A stretch of DNA of 64,000 nucleotides from Roseiarcus sp963709185 (lineage in GTDB: Bacteria > Pseudomonadota > Alphaproteobacteria > Rhizobiales > Beijerinckiaceae): contig CAVPVQ010000022.1 in assembly GCA_963709185.1 (NCBI GenBank), positions 496,001 to 560,000 of the forward strand, read 5' to 3'. The notes below the pieces were generated by a model. That model did no database searches. It was not told where the DNA came from and saw only the letters and a list, made by a program, of their open reading frames with translations. Position numbers and translations under genes: made by a program. Shown piece after piece: positions 36,177 through 43,682 of the stretch; the first letter of the stretch is position 1; every line of letters begins with the position of its first letter.

Positions 36177-36760
36177 GGCTGTTGCTGCTGGGGCCGCCAG
36201 GCGCCGGCAAGGGCACCCAGGCGACGCGGCTGGTGGAGAAGTTCGGCATTCCTCAACTTTCAACGGGCGACATGCTTCGGGCGGCGGTCAGGGCGGACAC
36301 GCCGATCGGCCGGCAGGCGAAGGCGATCATGGACTCCGGCGCGCTGGTTTCCGACGCCGTGGTGGTGGGCATCGTCGCCGATCGCATCGACGAGCCGGAC
36401 GCCGCGAACGGTTTTATTCTCGACGGTTTTCCCCGCACCATCGCCCAGGCCGAGGCGCTCGACGCGATGCTCGCGGGCAAGGGACTGAAGCTCGACGCGG
36501 CGATCGAGTTGCAGGTCGATCGCGGCAAGCTGGTCGACCGGATATTGCGCCGCGCCGAGCAGGCGAAGGCCTCCGGACAGGCGGTGCGCAAGGACGACGA
36601 TCCCGAAGTGTTCAAGACCCGCCTTGCCGCTTACGAGCGAGACACGGCGGCGGTGACGCCCTATTACCGCGATCACGGTGTGCTGCATTTCGTCGACGGC
36701 ATGGCGCCGATCGGCGAGGTTTCCGCGGCGATCGACGACATATTGGCCGCGCACGCCTGA
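36173..36760 (+). CDS. adk: Adenylate kinase (short form)
   Basis: 195 aa from the ATG inside ATGA with secY. Motifs are the P loop (LGPPGAGKGTQA), STGDMLRAAV, DGFPRTIAQAEAL and a short lid (RKDDDPEVFKTRL). The lid lacks the zinc cysteines of long forms, as is normal for alphaproteobacteria. It interconverts ATP, ADP and AMP. It is the last gene of the ribosomal run; rpsM-rpsK-rpoA-rplQ do not follow. Confidence 0.97.
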   Translation: MRLLLLGPPGAGKGTQATRLVEKFGIPQLSTGDMLRAAVRADTPIGRQAKAIMDSGALVSDAVVVGIVADRIDEPDAANGFILDGFPRTIAQAEALDAMLAGKGLKLDAAIELQVDRGKLVDRILRRAEQAKASGQAVRKDDDPEVFKTRLAAYERDTAAVTPYYRDHGVLHFVDGMAPIGEVSAAIDDILAAHA

Positions 36761-36784
36761 AACGGTCTCGGGTTGACTGGAGCG

Positions 36785-36920
36785 CCCTTCCCCTCACCCC
36801 AACCCCTCCTCGGCGATCGCGAAGCGATCGTCCGGCGCAAGCGGGCGAGGGGCTTTCCGGCGCTCCCCTTCTCCCGCTTGCGGGAGAAGGTGGCGCGCAG
36901 CGCCGGATGAGGGGCGGCGC
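36785..36920. repeat. Dispersed palindromic repeat (REP-like) after adk
   Basis: A pyrimidine-rich block (CCCTCACCCCAACCCCTC) is followed by a perfect palindrome at 36867-36890 (arms CCTTCTCCCG/CGGGAGAAGG). A GGCGCGCAGCGCCGGATGAG tail follows. This arrangement is a common dispersed intergenic element in Rhizobiales. A second copy of the palindrome core lies at 43384-43410. As RNA it would form a strong hairpin that could end or stabilise the adk transcript. Confidence 0.65.
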
Positions 36921-36994
36921 GAACCCGTGGGGAGCCGTGTAACAGCGCAATCTCCCGCGCGCGAGAAGGGTCGGCTGTCGATTGGGGAGTTTCC

Positions 36995-38056
36995 ATGAGC
37001 GAGCCTGAAGTGCGGGTTGAAAAGGGCGGCTGCGCCGGGCTCATCGTTCTCAACCGGCCTAAGGCCCTCAACGCGCTGACGCTGGGAATGGTGCGCGCGA
37101 TCGCCGCGGCGCTCGACGAATGGGAGCGCGACGAGACGATTGCGCGCGTGGTGGTCACCGGCGCGGGCGGGCGGGCGTTCTGCGCGGGCGGCGATATTCG
37201 CCAGCTCTACGAACAGGGCCGCGCCGGCGATCATGCGGCGCAACTGACCTTCTGGCTTGAGGAATATCGCCTCAACCGCCGCATCAAGCGCTATTCCAAA
37301 CCCTATGTCGCGCTGGTCGACGGCGTCGTGATGGGCGGCGGAGTCGGCCTCTCCGCGCATGGCGCGCACCTCGTTGCAGGCGAGGGTTTCGCCTTCGCGA
37401 TGCCCGAGGTCGGCATCGGTTTTTTCCCCGACGTCGGAGCGACCTATCTGCTGCCGCGGCTGCCCGATCTCGCCGGCGTCTATCTCGCGATGACCGGCGC
37501 GCGGGCGGGCGCCGGCGACGCCGCGGCGTTGGGTCTGGCGCAGGCGGTCGTTCCCAGCGCGCGGATCGGCGAACTGGCCGAGGCCTTGACCGACCGCCAG
37601 CCGATCGATTCGATCATCGCGCGATTTGCCGCGCCGACGACCGCTTCGCCGCTGGCCGCCCAGCGCGCGGTGATCGAAGCGTGCTTCGGCCATCCGACGC
37701 CCGCGCGAATCATCGCCGCTCTTGGCGTCGCGGCGAACGGCGGCTCGGCCTTCGCCAGGGTCGCGCGGGAGGCGATGCTGACGAAATCCCCGACCAGCCA
37801 GGCGATCGCCCTGCGGCAAATGCAAATCGGCGGCGCCTTGTCCTTCGAGGACGCGATGACCGTCGAGTTTCGGATTGTCTCGCGGATCTGCCGCGGACAT
37901 GATTTCTATGAAGGCGTGCGGGCGCTGATCGTCGACAAGGACAACCGGCCGCAATGGCGTCCCGCTGCGGCCGAGGCGGTGTCAAAGGCCGATACCGACG
38001 GCTATTTCGCGCCGCTCGGCGAGAGCGACCTCACGTTCGAGGCGGTCGAGCGATGA
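36995..38056 (+). CDS. 3-hydroxyisobutyryl-CoA hydrolase (crotonase fold)
   Basis: 353 aa, the length of HIBCH-type enzymes and longer than plain enoyl-CoA hydratases (about 260). Oxyanion-hole segments are FCAGGDIRQLYEQG and DGVVMGGGVGLSAHG. The catalytic Glu/Asp pair lies in MPEVGIGFFPDVGATYLLPR (E138, D146). The C-terminal FYEGVRALIVDKDNRPQWRP is characteristic of HIBCH. It would release 3-hydroxyisobutyrate in valine breakdown. A general crotonase is the main alternative. Its stop overlaps the next start as ATGA. Confidence 0.85.
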   Translation: MSEPEVRVEKGGCAGLIVLNRPKALNALTLGMVRAIAAALDEWERDETIARVVVTGAGGRAFCAGGDIRQLYEQGRAGDHAAQLTFWLEEYRLNRRIKRYSKPYVALVDGVVMGGGVGLSAHGAHLVAGEGFAFAMPEVGIGFFPDVGATYLLPRLPDLAGVYLAMTGARAGAGDAAALGLAQAVVPSARIGELAEALTDRQPIDSIIARFAAPTTASPLAAQRAVIEACFGHPTPARIIAALGVAANGGSAFARVAREAMLTKSPTSQAIALRQMQIGGALSFEDAMTVEFRIVSRICRGHDFYEGVRALIVDKDNRPQWRPAAAEAVSKADTDGYFAPLGESDLTFEAVER

Positions 38057-38529
38057 AGGAAACCGGCCGGCAAGGCGCCGCGAGCGAGGTTCGCGTCATC
38101 GAGCACACGCCGCTGCCGCCGATTCGCGAGGTCGGCGCGACCGGGGAGCGTCCCGCCGCGCTGCGCTGGACCTGGATGCTGGTCTGGTTCATGCGCACGA
38201 TCGCCCTGGTGTGGATCGCCAAGGGGCTGTTCGCCTGGACGATCGTGCTCGGGATCAATCACGCGGTCGCCGATTTCGTCGAACTGCCCCCGGTCATGCG
38301 CGGGATGATCGGCTTTTTCGCGGTTTCCGATCTGATGGCGGCGGTCGGTCTCTGGCTGGCCGCGCCGTGGGGCGGGGTGCTCTGGCTGGTTTGCGCGGCG
38401 ACGGAGCTTGCGGCGCCGGCGCTGGACAAACAGGCGTCGATGACCGGCGCCCTCGGTCTTGCGCTCGACGCGGTGCTGATCGCCGCCTATTTCGCCTTGA
38501 GCTGGCTCGCCGCGAACGAGCGGGCGTAA
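38053..38529 (+). CDS. DUF6163-like membrane protein
   Basis: 158 aa. After a 40-residue cytoplasmic tail there are four predicted membrane helices (MRTIALVWIAKGLFAWTIVL, MIGFFAVSDLMAAVGLWLAA, GVLWLVCAATELAAPAL, LALDAVLIAAYFALSWL). The FFAVSDLMAAVGLWLAAPWG segment resembles the Rhizobiales DUF6163 family, which often sits beside ldtR. Its function is unknown. It is translationally coupled to the hydrolase gene. Confidence 0.7.
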   Translation: MKETGRQGAASEVRVIEHTPLPPIREVGATGERPAALRWTWMLVWFMRTIALVWIAKGLFAWTIVLGINHAVADFVELPPVMRGMIGFFAVSDLMAAVGLWLAAPWGGVLWLVCAATELAAPALDKQASMTGALGLALDAVLIAAYFALSWLAANERA

Positions 38530-38656
38530 GCCCCGGCAGGGCGACCTTTAAGAGTTTAGCAAAGTAAATAAAGCCTTGGATTTAGATCAAATTTACCGAA
38601 ACAAGTAAACTACGGATTCATCCTGACTTTTAAACTCGTCTTCATGCGACCTCGTT

Positions 38657-38725
38657 ATAGTTCACCTCACAGACGGACCGAATATAAAAGTCGGCCGGGG
38701 ACAGTCGAACAAGTGGGTGAACTAT
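38657..38725. promoter_or_regulatory. Candidate LdtR operator pair in the ldtR promoter
   Basis: ATAGTTCACC at 38657-38666 and its exact reverse complement GGTGAACTAT at 38716-38725 flank a possible -10 (TATAAA, 38683-38688). The right arm overlaps the ldtR start codon at 38724. A 10-bp perfect pair placed around the promoter of a MarR-type gene suggests autoregulation. MarR proteins usually bind one contiguous palindrome, so each arm may be half of a weaker site or the pair may support looping. Confidence 0.5.
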
Positions 38726-39236
38726 GGGAAACATTGCGAAGTCAGAGCAGGTGACCAGCCGTTCGGAACGAATTGCCGAGGTTAGCCCGGTATATCTTGA
38801 AGCGTTGACGATGGTGGAACGGCTCCATCGTCGCCTTCTCGACGTCATCAAGGACGAATTCGATCGTCGCGGACGCTCCGACGTCAATGCGGTGCAGGCT
38901 TTGTTGCTTTACAATATCGGCGACAAGGAACTCACCGCCGGCGAACTGCGGACGCGTGGTTACTATCTCGGGTCGAACGTCTCGTATAACGTCAAGAAGC
39001 TGGTCGAGATGGGCTACCTGCATCACGCCCGCTCGCGCATCGACCGTCGTTCGGTTCGCATCAGCCTCACCGAAAAGGGCGAGGATGTCCATCGGATCGT
39101 CGCCGGGCTCTACGAGAAGCACGCCAAGACCGTCGAGCAGATCGGCGGCGTCCTCACCGACGACTTTGCGCGCATGAACCAGTCCTTGGCGCGGCTGGAG
39201 CGCTTCTGGACCGATCAGATCAAATATCGTCTCTGA
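38724..39236 (+). CDS. ldtR: MarR-family regulator LdtR
   Basis: 170 aa. The winged helix lies at about residues 55-115 (VNAVQALLLYNIGDKELTAG, ELRTRGYYLGSNVSYNVKKL, RIDRRSVRISLTEKGED), flanked by dimerisation helices. This closely fits LdtR of Sinorhizobium and Liberibacter, which controls an L,D-transpeptidase gene beside it, as here. It likely senses envelope or osmotic stress. GTGGG lies upstream of the start. Confidence 0.88.
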   Translation: MGNIAKSEQVTSRSERIAEVSPVYLEALTMVERLHRRLLDVIKDEFDRRGRSDVNAVQALLLYNIGDKELTAGELRTRGYYLGSNVSYNVKKLVEMGYLHHARSRIDRRSVRISLTEKGEDVHRIVAGLYEKHAKTVEQIGGVLTDDFARMNQSLARLERFWTDQIKYRL

Positions 39237-39557
39237 TCGATACGCCGACATCGAGCGGGCCGCGCCGGACGCGCGGCGCGCCACGTCAGGTTGAAGCCCG
39301 AGGCGCCAGTCGCCGGGCCGCCGATCGTCCCGGCGGCGCGCCGGCGTTCGCCTGTTCGGGGCGCCGCGCGTCGCGAAAGCCGCGCAATTCTCCGTGATGC
39401 GGTCTTTTGACGCTTTGCCGGCCGCGCAAGCCATAAAATCGCCAGACTGGTCCCGTCTTTTGTGCAGTGCGGTCGCAAGGCGGTCGGCGCGACGCCGGGG
39501 CGGCGGGGTCGCGGCGCGCACGCGCCGCAATTCGTCCTTCGAAGCCTAACTGCGTTG

Positions 39558-39586
39558 TTGGGCGCGCCGGTCGTTGCGGGTATAGT
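39558..39586 (+). promoter_or_regulatory. Predicted promoter of ldtP
   Basis: TTGGGC (39558-39563), a 17-base spacer and TATAGT (39581-39586) lie 34 bases before the ldtP start. The -10 box and next bases (ATAGTGAA) partly resemble the ATAGTTCACC arm in the ldtR promoter, so LdtR may also bind here. The rest of the gap 39237-39557 shows nothing supported. Confidence 0.5.
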
Positions 39587-39620
39587 GAATCGCGCATTGT
39601 CAGAGGGGGCCAGCCTGTCC

Positions 39621-40928
39621 ATGAATCGATTCGAATTTTCGCGCGCCGACCGGCGGGCGCGTCTGTCGATGGCCGCCATCGGCGGGCTGGCTATGGCGGC
39701 GGCGGCCTTGATGAGTCCGGGCGCTTTGGCCGAGGACGCGGACAGCGCCGGCGCGCCGCAGGCGGAATGGCGGCAAAGCTACGAGACCGCCGAGCGTCTG
39801 GCGGTCAACCGCGAAACCACCCCGGTGTTGTCGCCCGAAACGCTCACCGCCACCGAGGCGGCGATCCAGCAATATCAGGGGATCGTTTCTCGCGGCGGCT
39901 GGAACGCGGTGCCGTCCGGCGGCGAATTGCGCGTCGGCGTCAAGTCCGCCGCGGTGCGGGCGTTGCGCCAGCGGCTTGTGGTCTCCGGCGATCTTGACCC
40001 GGTCGCCGGCACCGGGCCGGTATTCGATTCCTTCGTCGAGGCCGGCGTCAAGCGGTTTCAGGCGCGGCACGGAATTGGCGCGACCGGCGTGGTCAATGAC
40101 GAGACCTTCACCGCGCTCAACATCTCCGCCGATGCGCGGCTTCAGCAACTGGAAACCAATATCGTTCGCCTGCGCGCCTTCTCCGGCAATCTGGGCGAGC
40201 GCTTCGTGATGGTGAACATTCCGGCCGCCGCCGTCGAGACGGTGGAGAACGACACCGTCTATTCCCATCACGTCGCCGGCGTCGGCAAGATCGATCGCCA
40301 GTCGCCGATCATGCAGGCCAAGGCGACGCAGATCAATTTCAATCCGTTCTGGACGGTGCCGCCTTCGTTGATCCGCAAGGACCTGATCCCCAAGATGCAG
40401 GCCGACCCGGCCTACCTGACGGACGAAAAAATCCGCGTCTTCAACAAGGAAGGCCAGGAGGTTTCGCCGCAGTCGATCAACTGGAACTCGCTCGACGCGA
40501 CCAACTACAAATATCGCCAGGACACCGGCGCCGACATCAATTCGCTCGGCTTCGTGCGCGTCAACATCCCCAACCCCTACGGCGTCTACATGCACGACAC
40601 GCCGTCGAAGGGCATTTTCGGCGACGACTTCCGGTTCGTCTCGTCCGGCTGCGTGCGCGTGCAGGACGTGCGCGATTACGTCGCCTGGCTGCTCAAGGAC
40701 ACGCCTGGCTGGTCGCGCGACCAGATCGATGAGGTGATCCGCTCCGGCCAGCGTTTGGACGTGACTCTGACCAAGCCGGTCAACGTCTATTGGGTCTACA
40801 TCACCGCCTGGGCGACGCCCGATGGCGTGGTGCAGTTCCGCCAGGACATCTACCAGCGCGACGGCGCCGGGCCGGGTCCGATGGCCACCGCCATTCCCGC
40901 TCAGCCGCTCGCGGCGGTGCAGGAGTAG
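39621..40928 (+). CDS. ldtP: Murein L,D-transpeptidase with PG-binding domain (LdtP-type)
   Basis: 435 aa. Start ATG 39621 gives a signal peptide (residues 17-37, ending GALAE). A PG_binding_1 domain follows at about residues 105-170 (VKSAAVRALRQRL, GVKRFQARHGIGATGVVNDE). The C-terminal YkuD catalytic domain has His325 (GVYMHDTPSK) and the nucleophile Cys344 (FRFVSSGCVRVQDVRDY). It forms 3-3 crosslinks or attaches proteins to peptidoglycan in the periplasm. Pairing with ldtR supports the assignment. Confidence 0.88.
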   Translation: MNRFEFSRADRRARLSMAAIGGLAMAAAALMSPGALAEDADSAGAPQAEWRQSYETAERLAVNRETTPVLSPETLTATEAAIQQYQGIVSRGGWNAVPSGGELRVGVKSAAVRALRQRLVVSGDLDPVAGTGPVFDSFVEAGVKRFQARHGIGATGVVNDETFTALNISADARLQQLETNIVRLRAFSGNLGERFVMVNIPAAAVETVENDTVYSHHVAGVGKIDRQSPIMQAKATQINFNPFWTVPPSLIRKDLIPKMQADPAYLTDEKIRVFNKEGQEVSPQSINWNSLDATNYKYRQDTGADINSLGFVRVNIPNPYGVYMHDTPSKGIFGDDFRFVSSGCVRVQDVRDYVAWLLKDTPGWSRDQIDEVIRSGQRLDVTLTKPVNVYWVYITAWATPDGVVQFRQDIYQRDGAGPGPMATAIPAQPLAAVQE

Positions 40929-41033
40929 GGTCCAGCTATCCCTCTGTCGGCGGGTGAGCGAAGCGCCCGCCCGCGGCCGGTGAGCGATTCGCGGCGGGCG
41001 AAGGTCGACCGACACAGCGCCACAGGCAGGCTG

Positions 41034-41912
41034 ATGCATATCAATCCAGTCGTTGAAATCGGTCGCGGCGCCGGCGCGGCGCGTTTTGGCGCGGCGCTGC
41101 CGCTCGCCGTCATCGCCGGCCCGTGCCAGTTGGAGAGCCGCGCGCACGCGCTGGAGATGGCGGAGGCGCTGCGCGACATCGCGGGCCGGCTCGGCTTCGG
41201 CTTGGTGTTCAAGACGTCGTTCGACAAGGCCAACCGAACCTCCGGCGCCGGCCGGCGCGGCGTCGGTCTCGATGACGCGCTGCCGATCTTCGCCGAAATC
41301 CGCGAGCGCCTCGGCCTGCCCGTGCTGACCGACGTCCATGAACCCTATCAATGCGCGCTCGCCGCGCAGGCGGTCGACGTGCTGCAAATCCCGGCGTTCC
41401 TGTGCCGCCAGACCGATCTTCTGGTCGCCGCGGCGCGCACCGGCCGGGCGGTGAACGTCAAGAAGGGACAGTTCCTCGCGCCGTGGGACATGAAGCATGT
41501 CGTGGCCAAGATCGCCGACGCCGGCGGCGTCAATGTGCTGGTGACCGAACGCGGGGCGAGTTTTGGCTACAACACTTTGGTCTCCGACATGCGCGCGCTG
41601 CCGATCATGGCGCGCGAAACCGGCGCGCCGGTGATCTTCGACGCCACCCATTCCGTCCAGCAGCCCGGCGGACAGGGCGCCTCGTCGGGCGGCCAGCGGG
41701 AGTTCGTCTCCGTGCTGGCGCGCGCGGCGGTCGCCGTCGGCGTCGCTGGCGTATTCGTCGAGACCCACCAGGATCCCGACCATGCGCCGTCGGACGGCCC
41801 CGCCATGGTGCCGCTGCGCGACTTCGAGGCGCTGATCGGCGAACTGATGGCGTTCGATCGTCTGGCCAAGCGCCGCGGTCCGATCGGGGAACCGGGCGCT
41901 GTTTTGGCTTGA
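41034..41912 (+). CDS. kdsA: 3-deoxy-D-manno-octulosonate 8-phosphate synthase
   Basis: 292 aa from ATG 41034. A GTG at 40980 is possible but adds residues unlike the family. Motifs are AGPCQLESRAHAL, KTSFDKANRTS, TDVHEPYQ, KKGQFLAPWDM, ERGASFGYNTLVSDMR, DATHSVQQPGG and ETHQDPDHAPSDGP. The Cys in AGPC (C31) is the metal ligand of class II, metal-dependent enzymes. It makes Kdo-8-phosphate from PEP and arabinose-5-phosphate for LPS. Confidence 0.95.
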   Translation: MHINPVVEIGRGAGAARFGAALPLAVIAGPCQLESRAHALEMAEALRDIAGRLGFGLVFKTSFDKANRTSGAGRRGVGLDDALPIFAEIRERLGLPVLTDVHEPYQCALAAQAVDVLQIPAFLCRQTDLLVAAARTGRAVNVKKGQFLAPWDMKHVVAKIADAGGVNVLVTERGASFGYNTLVSDMRALPIMARETGAPVIFDATHSVQQPGGQGASSGGQREFVSVLARAAVAVGVAGVFVETHQDPDHAPSDGPAMVPLRDFEALIGELMAFDRLAKRRGPIGEPGAVLA

Positions 41913-41968
41913 CGCGGCGCGCGCGTCCCCGTCATGGTTTCTTCATACGCCGGGAATAATCGATTCCG

Positions 41969-42871
41969 ATGGACGACTATCTGTTCAGCTACGCGGCGCC
42001 GACCGACCCCGCCGTCAAACGCAAGCTGATTCGGTTGGTGGAGCGGGCGACCGGCCAGCCGACCCTGAAGCGCCTCTATATCGACAACCAGCGCCATCCC
42101 CGGCCAAGCGAGAGCTTCTGGGCGGCGGCGGTGCGTTCGCTGGCGCTCGAGGTGCTCTACGACGAGGCGGCGCTGGCGCGGCTTCCCCGCTCGGGCCCCA
42201 CCGTGTTCGTCGCCAACCACCCCTACGGCGTGCTCGACGGGCTGGTGATTTCATGGCTGGTGCAGAAGGTTCGTCCGGACTTCCTGGTGCTCACCAACGC
42301 CATTCTGATGCGCGCGCCGGAAGTGCGGGACTTCGTCCTGCCGATTGATTTCTCCGACACGCCCGAGGCGCGCGCCATCAATTTGAAATCGCGCGCGGCG
42401 GCGAGAGACCAACTCGACGGGGGCGGCGCGGTGGTGGTGTTTCCGGCGGGCGGCGTTTCGACGGCGCCCGATCGGCTGGGCCGCCGTCCGGCGATCGATG
42501 CGCGCTGGCAGCCGTTCGTCTCCCAGCTCATCCAGCGATCGCGGGCGAGCGTCGCGCCGATCTGGTTCGGCGGCCAGAACAGCCGGCTGTTCCAGATCGC
42601 CAGCCATGTCAGTCTGACGCTGCGCCTGTCGCTGATCTTTCACGAGGTCAAGACGCGCATCGGCACGGCGTTGCCGGTGGCGATCGGCGCGCCGATTCCG
42701 TTCGAGGAACTCGCTCCCATCAAGGATCGCCAGGCGATGGCCGATCTGTTGATGGCGCGCACCTACGCGCTGGCCTGTCAGGCGCCCGGACGTTCGCATA
42801 AGGAAGGCTCGGGGGCGAGGCTGCGCGGCAAGCTGCGGGAATTGCGGCGACGCCTCGCAGCGGCGGCCTGA
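41969..42871 (+). CDS. Lysophospholipid / ornithine-lipid-type acyltransferase (PlsC fold)
   Basis: 300 aa. The NHxxxxD catalytic motif is present as FVANHPYGVLDG, with the second glycerolipid motif VVVFPAGGVSTAP downstream. No strong membrane helix is seen, so it is probably peripheral at the inner membrane. It could acylate lysophosphatidate or lyso-ornithine lipid (OlsA-like), but the sequence does not settle this. It starts 57 bases after kdsA and converges with queF, 8 bases apart. Confidence 0.8.
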   Translation: MDDYLFSYAAPTDPAVKRKLIRLVERATGQPTLKRLYIDNQRHPRPSESFWAAAVRSLALEVLYDEAALARLPRSGPTVFVANHPYGVLDGLVISWLVQKVRPDFLVLTNAILMRAPEVRDFVLPIDFSDTPEARAINLKSRAAARDQLDGGGAVVVFPAGGVSTAPDRLGRRPAIDARWQPFVSQLIQRSRASVAPIWFGGQNSRLFQIASHVSLTLRLSLIFHEVKTRIGTALPVAIGAPIPFEELAPIKDRQAMADLLMARTYALACQAPGRSHKEGSGARLRGKLRELRRRLAAAA

Positions 42872-42879
42872 GCGCGCGC

Positions 42880-43347
42880 CTATCCCCGTCCGCGATAGGG
42901 AGCGACGCCCTGGTCGGGCGCCCAGGCGCCTTTGGGCAATTCGCCGGTCTGCCAGAAGACGTCGATGGGAATGCCGCCGCGCGGAAACCAGTAGGCGCCG
43001 ATGCGCAGCCAGCGCGGCTTCAGGAGCGCGGCGAGATCCTTGCCGATCCGCATCGTGCAATCTTCGTGAAAGGCGCCGTGATTGCGGAAACTGCCGAGAT
43101 AGAGCTTCAGCGATTTCGATTCGACCAGCCATTGGTCGGGCGTGAAATCGATCACGATATGCGCGAAGTCGGGCTGGCCGGTGACCGGGCACAGCGAGGT
43201 GAACTCCGGCGCGGTGAGCCGCGTGACGTAGTTGGCGTCGGGATGCGGGTTCGCCACGCGCTCCAGAATGCCGGCGTGCGGATGATCGGGCAGCGCCGAC
43301 GGGCGCCCGAGATGGGTCAGGCCGACAGAGGACTTGGACTTCGGCAT
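42880..43347 (-). CDS. queF: NADPH-dependent 7-cyano-7-deazaguanine reductase
   Basis: 155 aa from the ATG at 43347 (MPKSKSSVGLTHLGRPSALP). The longer open frame upstream runs through a palindromic repeat and is rejected. The catalytic Cys53 (PEFTSLCPVTGQPDFAHIVI) and Asp60 are present, with the NADPH signature ESKSLKLYL just after. This is the short, one-domain QueF. It reduces preQ0 to preQ1 for queuosine. No preQ1 riboswitch was seen upstream. Confidence 0.95.
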   Translation of the reverse strand: MPKSKSSVGLTHLGRPSALPDHPHAGILERVANPHPDANYVTRLTAPEFTSLCPVTGQPDFAHIVIDFTPDQWLVESKSLKLYLGSFRNHGAFHEDCTMRIGKDLAALLKPRWLRIGAYWFPRGGIPIDVFWQTGELPKGAWAPDQGVAPYRGRG

Positions 43348-43383
43348 GCAAGGGCCTTGGCTCGACTCAAGCGCGGCGCCAAT

Positions 43384-43410
43384 CCCTTCTCCCGCGAAGC
43401 GGGAGAAGGG
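43384..43410. repeat. Palindromic repeat, second copy of the REP-like core
   Basis: Perfect 12-bp arms (CCCTTCTCCCGC/GCGGGAGAAGGG) around a GAA loop, upstream of queF. The arms share the TTCTCCCGC core with the palindrome at 36867-36890. The surrounding 43348-43682 holds no gene. It carries the start regions of queF (leftward) and the GH94 gene (rightward). Confidence 0.7.
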
Positions 43411-43682
43411 AAGAAACCAGGCGCGCCGCCTTGCGAGTTGACAGGACTCGGTGATTTCGCGCAAGGCCCTGTTGGCGCAGCGTTCGGGAGCGGGTATCCA
43501 TGGGCCTTGCAATCAGCGTGACGAGATGGACGTTGGCGCGCCCGAAATCGGCGCGTGCGCGTTATCGCTCCGCGCGCGGCGACGGGGAGGGTTCCCATCC
43601 CCGCCGGTAGCATGCGGCGCGGCGTCCCAAGACTTGCGAGTCGCGGCGCGGTGGCCCAACCCCTGGCTCGAAAGGCGCTTCA

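Noticed and set aside
43348..43682. preQ1 riboswitch upstream of queF
   Set aside because: The leader contains only the REP-like palindrome. No preQ1 aptamer pseudoknot pattern was seen.
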